Shown piece after piece: positions 9,691 to 19,372 of a stretch of DNA of 64,000 nucleotides. The notes under the pieces are model-generated. The model made no database searches. It was not told the origin of the DNA and was given only the letters and a program-made list of their open reading frames with translations. Location: contig NZ_CANLMP010000006.1 of assembly GCF_947492405.1 (NCBI RefSeq), positions 62,001 to 126,000 on the forward strand, in the 5' to 3' direction. Positions within the stretch are counted from its first letter, which is position 1, and each line of letters starts with the position of its first letter. The translations under genes and the position numbers were made by a program. The stretch is from an uncultured Aquimarina sp. (GTDB lineage Bacteria; Bacteroidota; Bacteroidia; Flavobacteriales; Flavobacteriaceae).

Positions 9691-10926
9691 TTAATCCATC
9701 CAAAAATCTGGAGCTTCACTAACACCTAATGCCGTACAATCCCCACAAGCTCTGGGTATAAAATAACGTAAAATACCTGGAAATACTACAGGCTCACCGG
9801 GTGTGGGTGGCGAATCCGGTAAATATCTGACTTCATCACTATCTATAAAAACACCAATACGTTGGTGAAAAGTTATAACTTCATCACGACCTTTCTTTAA
9901 TTCTATTTGCTCACATTCTAAAGCAAATTTTGGTAAATCTGTAAGAACATCATCACGATTTACAAAAATGCGTTGTTCTGAGACAGAAGAAACATCAAAA
10001 TAACCTAACACTTTATCATCTTGATTACCTTCTGAACTAATATTACCTGCTATAAATCCAGGTTGTATTTGAGAAAACAAACTCTCTGATTCAGAAAAAT
10101 TACTTAGTATTTCATAAAAACCATTAGCTTCTCTGGATTGTACATATTGCCTAACTAAAATACTATACCTATTTTCTATTCGTATATCTTCTGCGGGTAT
10201 AAAATTAACTTCTAGTGCTGTAATACGGTCTTCTTCAAAAATGGTAGTATTTGTAATCTTTATATTGTTAGATACATTACTTGCATAACACACCTTTTGA
10301 TCTACAGATCTATTTACTAAACCAAACTCAAACATATCTGCCCCTTCTGCAGTCACTACAAGATCAAAAGGAGACCATAACGGAGCAACTATTCTATACG
10401 TTTCTTCAAACTCATAGCGATAATATTGTGAATTCCCTGTTGGGTCAAATGTGTCAACAAATATTCCTAATCCTTCTACTCCACTATCATTTGCACTTCT
10501 TTGAGCGTAGACTCTTTCAATTGATGTCTCCTGAGGCAAAGTTACATTATCGGAAACATAAGATTTTCCGTCCGATGTTTGGACTGACAATTCATATTCT
10601 TTACCTGAGCTGGCTGCAAATTCCTGTACGGAACGATATGTTCCAGGAGCGCTTTCCGTAAAAAGATATTCTATACTAGCATCTTCTATTACCTTTACTA
10701 TCGCTCCTTCTTCTGAAAGTGGGCCATTATCCTCGAACCTAAATGTTCTTGACAATAGAATTTCCTGGTTTTTTACCTCATTAGTAATAGTGGCGTTTAC
10801 GACTAGAATATTCTCAAAATTTTCAGTTTCTATTTCAAAAGGATCGATACAGCTATTCAGAGTACTGCACAATAATATAGTGACTAATATTCGCATCAAC
10901 TTTATCAATTTAAATACATTTTCCAT
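9691..10926 (-). CDS. DUF4249 family lipoprotein, tandem copy 2
   Basis: Middle copy of the DUF4249 triplet. The ATG at 10926 (MENVFKLIKLMRIL) aligns with the start of copy 3 and gives a compact signal ending in STLNSC; an ATG at 10944 would add six unsupported residues. The mature protein starts IDPFEIETENFENIL and ends CGDCTALGVSEAPDFWMD. Differences from its neighbours concentrate around residues 185-215 and in the C-terminal ~80 residues (ECEQIELKKGRDEV and a proline-rich PPTPGEP loop). The rest is almost the same as copy 3, as expected for recent duplication or gene conversion. It probably forms the lid or accessory lipoprotein of the receptor encoded upstream; this is family knowledge plus inference. 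Confidence 0.88.
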   Translation of the reverse strand: MENVFKLIKLMRILVTILLCSTLNSCIDPFEIETENFENILVVNATITNEVKNQEILLSRTFRFEDNGPLSEEGAIVKVIEDASIEYLFTESAPGTYRSVQEFAASSGKEYELSVQTSDGKSYVSDNVTLPQETSIERVYAQRSANDSGVEGLGIFVDTFDPTGNSQYYRYEFEETYRIVAPLWSPFDLVVTAEGADMFEFGLVNRSVDQKVCYASNVSNNIKITNTTIFEEDRITALEVNFIPAEDIRIENRYSILVRQYVQSREANGFYEILSNFSESESLFSQIQPGFIAGNISSEGNQDDKVLGYFDVSSVSEQRIFVNRDDVLTDLPKFALECEQIELKKGRDEVITFHQRIGVFIDSDEVRYLPDSPPTPGEPVVFPGILRYFIPRACGDCTALGVSEAPDFWMD

Positions 10927-11009
10927 TGTAAAATTATAAAACATTGTTTGTTTCAGGAGTTCTTAAAACTACTCTATTGCATCATTATAATTTATCACAT
11001 ATTAACTCT

Positions 11010-12206
11010 TTAGTCTATCCAAAAATCCGGAACCTCACTAACTCCTGCTGTTGTACAATCTGCACACTCTGTGCGCATAAAAGTAAAGGGAAAGGATCCA
11101 TCAGGAGGAAGTGGTACATCAGTATAATATCTAACCGTATTACTTTCTATAAAGTCTCTAATAAGCATATGATACTCCAGTAAGGTCCCAAATCCTGGCT
11201 CTGGCCTAAATATCTCACACTTTAATTCGTAAGATGGCAAATCTGCTAAAAAATCATCACGATCGACAAAAATACGTTGTTCTGAAACCGAAGAAACATC
11301 AAAATAACCTAGCACTTTATCATCTTGATTACTTTCTGAAGTAATATTACCTGTAATAAATCCAGGCTGTATTTGTGAAAACAAGCTCTCTGATTCCGAA
11401 AAACTACTTAATATTTCATAAAATCCATTTGCTTCTCTAGATTGTACATATTGTCTGACTAATATACTATACCTATTTTCTATTCGTATATCTTCTGCCG
11501 GTATAAAACTAACTTCTAATCCTGTGATACGATCTTCTTCAAAATTAATAGTATTCGTTATCTTAATATTATTCGACACATTATTCGCATAACATATTCT
11601 TTGACTCTCTGATCTTTCGACCAAATCAAACTCAAAAAATAGCGGTCTTTCCCTAGTAACTACAAGATCAAAAGGATACCATTTAGGAGGAATTACTCTA
11701 TACGTCTCTTCAAATTCATAACGATAATACTGTGAATTCCCTGTTGGATCAAATGTATCCACAAATATTCCTAATCCCTCTACTCCATCATCATTTGTGA
11801 TTCTTTGGGGATATACTCTTTCTATTGATGTTTCTTGTGGTAAAGTTACCTTATCCGAAACATAAGATTTCCCATCAGAAGTCCGGATTGACAATTGATA
11901 TTCTCTACCCGAGTTAACTGCAAATTCTTGTATAGAGCGATATGTACCCGCAGAGCTTTCTTCAAAAAGATATTCTACACTCGAGTCTTCTATTACCTTT
12001 ACCGTTGCTCCTTCTTCGGAAAGCTGGCCATCATCTTCAAACCTAAATGTTCTTGATAATAGAATTTCTTGATTTTTCACCTCGTTAGTAATAATAGCAT
12101 TTATGACTAGAATATTTTCAAAATTTTCCGTTTCAATTTCAAAAGGATCGATACAACCAGACATCGTGCTAAAAATCAATACCAGAAGTAACCTTCTAAC
12201 ACTCAT
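11010..12206 (-). CDS. DUF4249 family lipoprotein, tandem copy 1
   Basis: First DUF4249 gene after the TonB receptor. The ATG at 12206 gives the best signal peptide (MSVRRLLLVLIFSTMSGC); the frame can also start at 12236 (ATG) or 12239 (GTG), within 5 bases of the receptor's stop, which would mean translational coupling and an 11-residue extension. The mature protein begins IDPFEIETENFENIL. It is the most diverged of the three at its C-terminus (KCEIFRPEPGFGTL, TECADCTTAGVSEV) but keeps the paired-cysteine tail and the final PDFWID. The central block is almost unchanged. Likely an outer-membrane lipoprotein partner of the receptor. Confidence 0.87.
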   Translation of the reverse strand: MSVRRLLLVLIFSTMSGCIDPFEIETENFENILVINAIITNEVKNQEILLSRTFRFEDDGQLSEEGATVKVIEDSSVEYLFEESSAGTYRSIQEFAVNSGREYQLSIRTSDGKSYVSDKVTLPQETSIERVYPQRITNDDGVEGLGIFVDTFDPTGNSQYYRYEFEETYRVIPPKWYPFDLVVTRERPLFFEFDLVERSESQRICYANNVSNNIKITNTINFEEDRITGLEVSFIPAEDIRIENRYSILVRQYVQSREANGFYEILSSFSESESLFSQIQPGFITGNITSESNQDDKVLGYFDVSSVSEQRIFVDRDDFLADLPSYELKCEIFRPEPGFGTLLEYHMLIRDFIESNTVRYYTDVPLPPDGSFPFTFMRTECADCTTAGVSEVPDFWID

Positions 12207-12243
12207 TATATCTTTATTATATCTTACCAAAAACATCACTTAT

Positions 12244-15015
12244 TTAAAATTTAAAATTATAAGTAATAGAAGGAACAGGTACGGAAAAAATAGAGCTCTG
12301 TAACGCTTTGACCTCTCCATCTTCTGTAACAAAAAATACAGAGAATGGGTTGTTTCGACCTAGAACATTATAAATTGATATTGTCCAAAAACTATGTCCT
12401 ACTTTATTTTTTTTATGATTTCCTTCAATATTAAACCCAATATCTAATCGATAAAAATCTGGAATTCTAAATTTATTCCGATCACTAAAAACAGTAAAAT
12501 CTGATCCATTAAAAGTAAAACTCCCAACAGGAAAAGTGACAGGGCGACCTGTTTGATATACAAAATTAGTTGCCAAACTAAAACGCCTAGTAAACTTGTA
12601 ATTTGCTACTAAACTAAAATCATGAGGCTTATCAAAATTAGAAGGAAAAAACTCTCCTCCATTCACTCGTTCTTCTCTAAACTGGCTATCTAATTGAATT
12701 AAAGAACGAGAATATGTATATCCTAACCAACCATAAAGCCTTCCCTTTTGTTTCTTAAGTAAGAATTCTACTCCGTATGATCGTCCATTTCCTTGTAATA
12801 CTTCGGTTTCTATATTCTCATTAAGTAATATTTCTGCACCAGTTTTAAAATCAACAATATTTTTGGATTCCTTGTAAAATCCTTCTAAACTCAATTCATA
12901 TGCACCACTGTCAAAGTTTTTATAACCACCTAGAGCATATTGTTGCGAACTCTGTGGTTCTATATTAAGATCAGAAAGTTTCCAGGTATCGATTGGCGAA
13001 ACTGTAGTGTTATTAGATAATGTATGAATAAATTGAAAAGTCTTATTGTAAGATGCTTTTACAGAAAAGTCCTCTCCTATTAAGTACCTTCCTGATATTC
13101 TAAACTCTGGACCACCATATGTTTCTATCACCTCATTATTATCAAACGATAAGGTTTCTTGTATTGTCTGCTCGCTTCTTGGCACTCCATCCTGATATAC
13201 ATTTTGTGTTCCTTCTCCTAAAAAATTATATATAGAGTATCTAATCCCTGCATCTAAGGTTAGATTTTTAGTAAGATCTATTTCTGTTGCTAAAAACACT
13301 GCTGATTCTAGCGCTCGTTCTTTTTCGATCTCAAATGGAGTCACAATAGATTCTCCTCCTACAGGATCAATACTTCCAGGATTTACATTATATAGTTTAC
13401 TAGCAACACCATAATCAAATTTAAGCTTACTACTATATAAATATTTAAACTGAAGTTTTAACTCGGTTTCATCTATATGGTATCCTAAGTCAAAATCATC
13501 ATTCGACTGGCCATCAAACTCTATATTGAATTTATACTGGCTATTAGATAAAGCTAGTTTTCCGGTGTTTTTTTCATTAAAACGATAATTCCATCTTAAA
13601 GAAAACGCTCTGTTGTTATATACATATAATGAATCCGAAGTAATACTAAAGTCATCTCTACTTAAGTAGGCTGTTGCTTCTACTTTTGATCTTTCTGTAA
13701 TCTGATGATTATACTTTGCTACAACATCATAAAATGAGGCTTCGCTATCATTAAGAGATTCTTCATCCAGAGAACGTAAAACCCAGTTGGCATATGCTCC
13801 TCTTCCTCCTATCATTACTCCTGCTTTATCTTTAACAATTGGCGTTTCTATCAGTACGTTTCCTGTAACTGGTCCTATAGAAGCTTCACCTTTAAACTCG
13901 GTAACACTAGCGTCTTTGGTAGTTAAGTCAAAAACAGATGATAATCTACCTCCATATTGTGCCGGAATATTATTTTTATATATGCTCACATCTCCTAAAG
14001 CAAAAGGATTTAGAGCGGAAAAAATTCCAAAAAAGTGTTGAGGATTGTATATAACAGCATCATCCAGAAGTATTAGATTCTGATCCGACTTTCCTCCTCT
14101 AACATTGTAACCAGATGCTCCTTCTCCTGCAGTAGTAATACCTGGTAAAGTTGTTGCCACTTTAAGAACATCTCGTTCTCCTAATGCCAAAGGAATATTT
14201 TTAGACTCCTTTACATCGATTTTGGTTTTGGTAACTACCTCACTTACATTATCATTAACCTCTGCATTCAAAATGACTTCATCTAAAAACTCTATTTTCT
14301 CATTGAGCTCTACATCATATCTACCATCGTTATATATAATCACTTGCTTTTTAAAACGCTCCATTCCTATAGCACTAATCTCTACGATATTGGATCCGAC
14401 GGTTAGTTCTGTCTCAAAATATCCTTTAGCATCTGTATCCGCGCCTACATCGTTACCATTCACCACAATAATAGCATTAGGTAATGGTTTGCCAGTTTGG
14501 ATATTCGTGAGGTAACCATAAAACTTAAACTTCTCCCTTGAATTTCCTCTAAGTGCTCTACCAATAGTAATTGTTTCCATTGTACTCTTTTTAGATGTAC
14601 TCTTGGACGAAGCAAAAACAGGAGATATTACTTTAGTTACTTCCTTTTTTATTTCAACGGAATCTTCTTTCTCGTATTCTCCAAAAAATCGATCAGGTAA
14701 GGTGTCATATATGATACTATTTTTAGCAAGAATCACCTTATTATTATCCAATACATAAAAGTTAACAACGGTATTTTCGAAAAGTTCTTTCAAAACTTTA
14801 GTCATAGGTACATTGTTATAATTACCCGACATACCTTTATACTCGATTAGCCATGAATCAATAAAATAGAAATGAAACTCAGTCTTGTCTTCTATCTGAT
14901 TTAAAACAGAAATTAAATCAGAATTTTCAAAAGAAAGAGTTACTAAAGGATCGTTTTGTTGAGTCCAGCCATTAAAAACTAGTAACGAAAAAAATAAAAC
15001 AAAACATTTTCTCAT
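12244..15015 (-). CDS. SusC-like TonB-dependent receptor with N-terminal STN domain
   Basis: A 923-residue outer-membrane receptor. Order: signal peptide (MRKCFVLFFSLLVFNGWTQ); an STN (secretin/TonB short N-terminal) domain at about residues 25-97 (VTLSFENSDLISVLNQIEDK); a low-complexity linker; a carboxypeptidase-regulatory-like beta domain (~165-245, FYGYLTNIQTGKPLPNAII); a plug domain (~265-370, SGYNVRGGKSDQNLILLDDA and PAQYGGRLSSVFDL); and a beta-barrel ending in the aromatic SITYNFKF. STN domains usually bind a FecR-type anti-sigma factor, but no sigma/anti-sigma pair is adjacent here. The stop lies 5 bases or so before the first DUF4249 start and the gene begins 4 bases after the upstream gene's stop, so the operon is tight. 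Ligand unknown. Confidence 0.93.
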   Translation of the reverse strand: MRKCFVLFFSLLVFNGWTQQNDPLVTLSFENSDLISVLNQIEDKTEFHFYFIDSWLIEYKGMSGNYNNVPMTKVLKELFENTVVNFYVLDNNKVILAKNSIIYDTLPDRFFGEYEKEDSVEIKKEVTKVISPVFASSKSTSKKSTMETITIGRALRGNSREKFKFYGYLTNIQTGKPLPNAIIVVNGNDVGADTDAKGYFETELTVGSNIVEISAIGMERFKKQVIIYNDGRYDVELNEKIEFLDEVILNAEVNDNVSEVVTKTKIDVKESKNIPLALGERDVLKVATTLPGITTAGEGASGYNVRGGKSDQNLILLDDAVIYNPQHFFGIFSALNPFALGDVSIYKNNIPAQYGGRLSSVFDLTTKDASVTEFKGEASIGPVTGNVLIETPIVKDKAGVMIGGRGAYANWVLRSLDEESLNDSEASFYDVVAKYNHQITERSKVEATAYLSRDDFSITSDSLYVYNNRAFSLRWNYRFNEKNTGKLALSNSQYKFNIEFDGQSNDDFDLGYHIDETELKLQFKYLYSSKLKFDYGVASKLYNVNPGSIDPVGGESIVTPFEIEKERALESAVFLATEIDLTKNLTLDAGIRYSIYNFLGEGTQNVYQDGVPRSEQTIQETLSFDNNEVIETYGGPEFRISGRYLIGEDFSVKASYNKTFQFIHTLSNNTTVSPIDTWKLSDLNIEPQSSQQYALGGYKNFDSGAYELSLEGFYKESKNIVDFKTGAEILLNENIETEVLQGNGRSYGVEFLLKKQKGRLYGWLGYTYSRSLIQLDSQFREERVNGGEFFPSNFDKPHDFSLVANYKFTRRFSLATNFVYQTGRPVTFPVGSFTFNGSDFTVFSDRNKFRIPDFYRLDIGFNIEGNHKKNKVGHSFWTISIYNVLGRNNPFSVFFVTEDGEVKALQSSIFSVPVPSITYNFKF

Positions 15016-15019
15016 AATA

Positions 15020-15769
15020 CTACGCTGCTTTTAATGGTGATGATTGCTTAATAATCGTTTCGAATAATCGTTGCATAAATCTATCCGAGTTTGATTTTTT
15101 AAGTGTTCTATTTTTAATATAAAACTGATTGATTGCTTTTTTTAAGGTAGGATACATCTTAATGACATCTCCTTTAGAATTAATACGTTTATAATGACCA
15201 TTGGCAAAAAGAACATAGGTATTCTTACTTACAAATTCAAAATACAGTTTGTTATCTCCGACATTTCCAATTTTTTTTCTTCTTATTTTCTGATATCTCT
15301 TTAACAGAGAATACGTATCATTTTTCAGTAATACTTGATGGAAACCATTAATTACGCTATTATTCTCCTCAAATCCGTCGATTCTTATAAACGAATAATC
15401 CTCAATAGTAAATCGATCTACTTTATCACGTATCAATTCCAAAATAGAAGTTACTGCACCAGATTTAAGCGCTATTAAAAGGTTATCCGTTTCAAGATTG
15501 TACTTCATATCGACATCATAATAAACCTGATTATCATATAAAATAGAACCAGTTACAACATCATCGGTTAGAAAGAATGAATGCCTTCCTTCGTATATAC
15601 GATTAACATCAAGGTTCACATACTGTTTCCCATTATATAATCCAGTATGTTCCTGTCCTACAACCTGATCAAACCAATTATAGTAAAGATTTTCATTTTC
15701 TTTAACCTGACTAAAAAAAACAAACGGTAGGAATAATAAAACAATTGTGCACTTACTACTTTTCCCCAT
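15020..15769 (-). CDS. Exported protein of unknown function, first gene of the receptor/DUF4249 operon
   Basis: This encodes 249 residues with a Sec signal (CTIVLLFLPFVFFSQ) followed by a soluble, basic, beta-rich chain (VYYDVDMKYNLETDNLLI, then KLYFEFVSKNTYVLF). I do not recognise a named domain; the pattern resembles small periplasmic or surface proteins that precede TonB receptors in flavobacteria. It starts the six-gene minus-strand operon, with only 4 bases to the receptor gene, so it is very likely co-translated and functionally linked to it. No lipobox, zinc motif or enzymatic signature is visible. Confidence 0.7.
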   Translation of the reverse strand: MGKSSKCTIVLLFLPFVFFSQVKENENLYYNWFDQVVGQEHTGLYNGKQYVNLDVNRIYEGRHSFFLTDDVVTGSILYDNQVYYDVDMKYNLETDNLLIALKSGAVTSILELIRDKVDRFTIEDYSFIRIDGFEENNSVINGFHQVLLKNDTYSLLKRYQKIRRKKIGNVGDNKLYFEFVSKNTYVLFANGHYKRINSKGDVIKMYPTLKKAINQFYIKNRTLKKSNSDRFMQRLFETIIKQSSPLKAA

Positions 15770-16301
15770 ATTGATAACGATGTGTGATATACATTAACGA
15801 ATGTCTAACTCTTATATGGTAAACTTAACGTTATATATAAATGTCGCGAAAGGGCAAAATGTTACCCATTTTTCGATTTATTTTGATTTTCTTATCGCTT
15901 TTCTTCGATTAGACCTTAACCACTACAAAAACACTCTGGTCATTGGTCTGGCTTTTGTCCGCGGTTGTATGCTGCTTTTTACATCTCGAGTATATTCCCT
16001 AACAGTAAAACAATCACATCTCTAAAAACTCGTTAGTCTATCGATAAATTAATTTAAAGATTTAAAAACTATCCCCTATAGTTTTTTAACAATTTCCAAT
16101 GTAGGTAAATATTCAAAATTAAAATCTCATTACGTGTTAAGAAAAGATTAAAACGGAAAATTTAACAGCAAAAATTATTTTTCTGATCTTATTAAATAGA
16201 TCAATAAGCAAAATCATATTTCTACAAAACAGTGAATCACTCTCTTAACAAATACTTAAGATAATCCTTGATATTTCAGTGTATTTTAGAAAACAAAAAG
16301 T
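15770..16301. other. Divergent intergenic region (532 bp)
   Basis: It separates the minus-strand receptor operon from the plus-strand propeller gene and should hold both promoters. I find only 7/8 matches to TAnnTTTG on the minus side and no convincing pair of boxes. It contains a 74-codon plus-strand frame at 15801-16025 with no recognisable product, followed by a strong hairpin at 16061-16089. The last ~200 bases before 16302 are very AT-rich. Confidence 0.5.
16061..16089 (+). terminator. Terminator-like hairpin inside a divergent promoter region
   Basis: AAAAACTAT (16064-16072) and ATAGTTTTT (16078-16086) form a perfect 9-bp stem around the loop CCCCT, with a run of T on the right arm and A on the left, so it could terminate in either direction. 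It lies upstream of both flanking genes, where a terminator is not expected, unless it ends a small transcript or acts as a leader attenuator for the gene at 16302. Confidence 0.5.
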
Positions 16302-17480
16302 ATGCAAAACCGTTTCATTCTATTCACACTATTAAGTGTCTTTATCGTATCAGCACAATCAGATACTGAAATTTACTTATTTGACATCTCTTTAAACAAA
16401 AATGTTTTAAAATTAAAAAATCAAAAAAATATTTCTAATAATGATGGTTATGATAACCAGCCATCATTTTATAATGAGAATATTATACTTTTTGCATCTA
16501 CCAGAAATGGACAGACCGATATTGCTAAATATTCGATAAGAGATAACAAAATTGATTGGATTTCCGAAACATTGCAAGGCAGTGAATATTCTCCTATCAA
16601 AGTCCCAGATCAAAAAGCAATATCGGCTATTAGATTAGATACTACTGGAAAGCAGTTACTGTATCAATATGATTATAAAACAGGAAAATCAAAAGTAGTA
16701 GCTGAAAATCTTGTGGTTGGATATCATACATGGTTTAGCAAAGACATGTTAGTTTCTTCGGTACTGGAAGAAGGTGGATTGTCATTGGTAGTTACGAATC
16801 TAATAGCTAACACCAATAAAACATTCCAAAAGAAAATAGGAAGATCATTACATAAAATTCCTAATTCATCGCTCATTAGTTACATCAGTAAAGAAAATGA
16901 TCAATGGGAAATAAAATCCTTAAATCCCGTTACAGGAAAAACAGAAAAGATAATTAACACCATCACTAAAGCAGAAGATATGTGTTGGTTAATAAACGGG
17001 ACTATTCTAATGCCAAAAGATAATATCATCTATAAGTTTAATCCTAAGACAGATACTCATTGGAGCATCTTTCATACCTTCCTTAATAAAGAGATTGCTA
17101 GTATTAGCAGAATTACTACAAATGAAACAGGTACCATGCTCGCATTAGTTTCTGATGTTTCTCCAGAACACGTAGTACAAAAACAACTAGATGCATATAA
17201 CAAACGTAATATCGAGGATTTTTTAGCTACCTATTCGGATCAAGTAAAAGTATATAACTACCCGAATGAATTTACCTATGAAGGTAAAGAAAAGATGAGA
17301 AGTATATATGCCCCATTTTTTGATAGAACACCAGATTTACATTGCAAAATCAAAAGCAGAATTGTTCATGGTAATAAAGTTATTGATGAAGAATTGGTAC
17401 TTATAAATGGTAACGAAATTAAAGCTGTTGCTATTTATGAAGTAGAAAATGGAAAAATCTCTAAAGTTACTTTCTTATAG
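16302..17480 (+). CDS. Exported TolB-like propeller protein with C-terminal SnoaL/NTF2-like domain
   Basis: The 392-residue product begins with a signal peptide (MQNRFILFTLLSVFIVSAQ). Residues ~25-285 form TolB/PD40-type propeller repeats (DNQPSFYNENIILFASTRNG, followed by blades such as SYISKENDQWEIKSLN). The last ~110 residues switch to an NTF2/SnoaL-like fold: VVQKQLDAYNKRNIEDFLA, the mid-domain aromatic FTYEGKEKMRSIYAPFF, and a final VIDEELVLING-type sheet. The SnoaL part is normally a free-standing small domain. No catalytic assignment is possible. It is a single gene flanked by long noncoding gaps. Confidence 0.72.
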   Translation: MQNRFILFTLLSVFIVSAQSDTEIYLFDISLNKNVLKLKNQKNISNNDGYDNQPSFYNENIILFASTRNGQTDIAKYSIRDNKIDWISETLQGSEYSPIKVPDQKAISAIRLDTTGKQLLYQYDYKTGKSKVVAENLVVGYHTWFSKDMLVSSVLEEGGLSLVVTNLIANTNKTFQKKIGRSLHKIPNSSLISYISKENDQWEIKSLNPVTGKTEKIINTITKAEDMCWLINGTILMPKDNIIYKFNPKTDTHWSIFHTFLNKEIASISRITTNETGTMLALVSDVSPEHVVQKQLDAYNKRNIEDFLATYSDQVKVYNYPNEFTYEGKEKMRSIYAPFFDRTPDLHCKIKSRIVHGNKVIDEELVLINGNEIKAVAIYEVENGKISKVTFL

Positions 17481-18056
17481 TAAATCGGGTTAATAAGCTA
17501 TACTAACGTGTATACTTTTCCCTACTTTAATTGTTATAGATATAGCTCGCTTGACTAATTCATTTTAAAAACTCTATACCACTATTATCTTTTATTTCAT
17601 TTTTATCTTTTGTGATTTAAAAAACACGTGCATAACAGTTTCTTTATACAACTATTTTTACTTTACAAATCACTAACTATTAAATTTTTAATTTAAAATA
17701 ATCATTAGGGCATCAATATTCATAGTCATTAAACCTAGTGCAATAAACCAGATAATTATTAAAAAATATTCTTCAAAATTCAAAATATAAAGATTCAGCA
17801 TAGAAACTTCTCAGATATAATATCTGAATGATTTAAAAAAACATTATACACCTCATATAGATGATTATAGTCACTATTTAAAGAATCAAATTATCCTAGT
17901 TTTTAGAAAGACATAAAGCTTTAAAACTAAAATAAAGCAATCACCATATAAAATAAATCAAAAAACAAGGTAACATTTCACACAACTACGACACATATAT
18001 TAAACGCTATGAGCTTTTAAACTCAAACTAAGTAAATTTCACAAATTAACATAATA
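17481..18056. other. Noncoding region (576 bp) with dispersed element copies
   Basis: No credible gene. It contains a 62-bp block at 17503-17564 that resembles the leader just before the gene at 23739, a shorter related piece at 18002-18034 upstream of the next gene, and a short palindrome TCAGATA-TAA-TATCTGA at 17811-17827. The remainder is AT-rich and featureless to my reading. Confidence 0.5.
17811..17827. repeat. Short perfect palindrome
   Basis: TCAGATA and TATCTGA form a 7-bp inverted repeat around TAA. It could be a regulator site or part of an RNA hairpin, but it lies 230 bases from the nearest start codon and may be chance in AT-rich DNA. Confidence 0.3.
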
Positions 18057-19283
18057 ATGAAAAAACAACTTTTATTAATTTTAATCACAATTTTAAGCCT
18101 AAAATCCTATTCACAAATTACTTTTGAAAAAGGATATTATATTAATAATGCAAATCAAAAAATTAATTGTTTAATAAAGAATATTGACTGGAGAAATAAC
18201 CCAGATAAATTCGAGTATAAATTATCTGAAAATAGTGAATCTAAAAATGCAACAATAAAATCAGTTAAAGAATTTGGTGTTAACAATATCTCAAAATACA
18301 TAAGAAATACCGTTGATATAGACAGGTCTACTGATAACATCAATAATATATTCTATGACAAAAGGCCTATATTCAAACAAGAAGAGCTTTTTTTAAAAGT
18401 ATTAATTGAAGGTAAATCTTCATTATATCAATACGTTGACGGTAATATAGAAAGGTATTTTTATAATAAAGACAACTCTAGTATTGAACAATTAATTTTT
18501 AAAAGATATAAAACCGTTGAGAATAAAATTGCCGAAAACAATAGATTTAAACAACAACTATGGATTGATTTGAAATGTCCAAATTTCAAAATTAGTAAAA
18601 TTGAAAATTTAGATTATAAAAAAAATGAGCTAGTGGATTTTTTTATAGAATACAATAATTGTAATAATGAAAAGATTGTCAATTTTGAAGAAAAACAAAA
18701 AAGAGATTTATTTAATCTGACAATCAGACCTCGTTTGAATAGTTCTTCATTATCAATACAAAACTCTTCATCCGATTCTAGAAATACTAATTTTGGAAAT
18801 AAAATAGGTTTCGGTTTTGGAGTAGAAGCTGAATTCGTATTCCCTTTCAATAAGAGTAAATGGGCGGTTTCTATTGAGCCAACTTATCAAAATTTCAAAT
18901 CCGAAAAAACAACTAACTTAAATGATACTTCTGGAGAAGTGTTAATAGCAAATGTCGATTACAGTTCTATTGAAATTCCTTTAACCATAAGACATTATTT
19001 CTTTTTAAATAATAATTCCAAAATTTTTATAAATGCCTCTTACGTTATTGATATTAGTTCTAAATCATCCATTCATTTTACTAGAAATGATGGTTCAAAT
19101 ATAAATTCATTAGAGGTTGAATCAAGAAATAACTTTGCTTTGGGAATTGGTTATAAACAAAATGATAAATATAGCTTAGAGGTAAGGTATCAAACTGATA
19201 GAGACATTTTAGGAAACTACGTTAGATCTTGGAGTTCAAAATATAAAACATTATCAATAATATTTGGATATTCAATATTCTAA
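18057..19283 (+). CDS. Outer-membrane beta-barrel protein (PorT-like C-terminus)
   Basis: This encodes 408 residues with a signal peptide (MKKQLLLILITILSLKSYSQ). The N-terminal half (FEKGYYINNANQKINCLI, later RDLFNLTIRPRLNSSSLSI) is a soluble region often seen in front of flavobacterial small barrels. The C-terminal ~180 residues alternate aromatic and polar residues with glycine-rich turns (GFGFGVEAEFVFPF, ALGIGYKQNDKYSLEVRYQ) and end in FGYSIF, typical of an 8-10-strand outer-membrane barrel. Exact function unknown. Confidence 0.75.
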   Translation: MKKQLLLILITILSLKSYSQITFEKGYYINNANQKINCLIKNIDWRNNPDKFEYKLSENSESKNATIKSVKEFGVNNISKYIRNTVDIDRSTDNINNIFYDKRPIFKQEELFLKVLIEGKSSLYQYVDGNIERYFYNKDNSSIEQLIFKRYKTVENKIAENNRFKQQLWIDLKCPNFKISKIENLDYKKNELVDFFIEYNNCNNEKIVNFEEKQKRDLFNLTIRPRLNSSSLSIQNSSSDSRNTNFGNKIGFGFGVEAEFVFPFNKSKWAVSIEPTYQNFKSEKTTNLNDTSGEVLIANVDYSSIEIPLTIRHYFFLNNNSKIFINASYVIDISSKSSIHFTRNDGSNINSLEVESRNNFALGIGYKQNDKYSLEVRYQTDRDILGNYVRSWSSKYKTLSIIFGYSIF

Positions 19284-19372
19284 AAAGAACCATAATAATA
19301 TTCATAATTAAAAATATAATTTTGCAATAATAAAATTACATATTAAAGGCATAGAGAACAAAAATCATAGTA

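Noticed and set aside
10281..10661. 126-codon plus-strand frame opposite DUF4249 copy 2
   Set aside because: It lies wholly inside a conserved lipoprotein gene on the other strand and its product has no plausible fold; the equivalent frame is not kept in the other two copies.
13787..14515. Plus-strand frames opposite the TonB receptor (84 and 97 codons)
   Set aside because: Antisense shadows of conserved plug and barrel codons.
17503..17564. Integron attC-like site
   Set aside because: CTAAC and GTTAT halves suggested it, but the core sites do not fit RYYYAAC/GTTRRRY, and there is no integrase or cassette array nearby.
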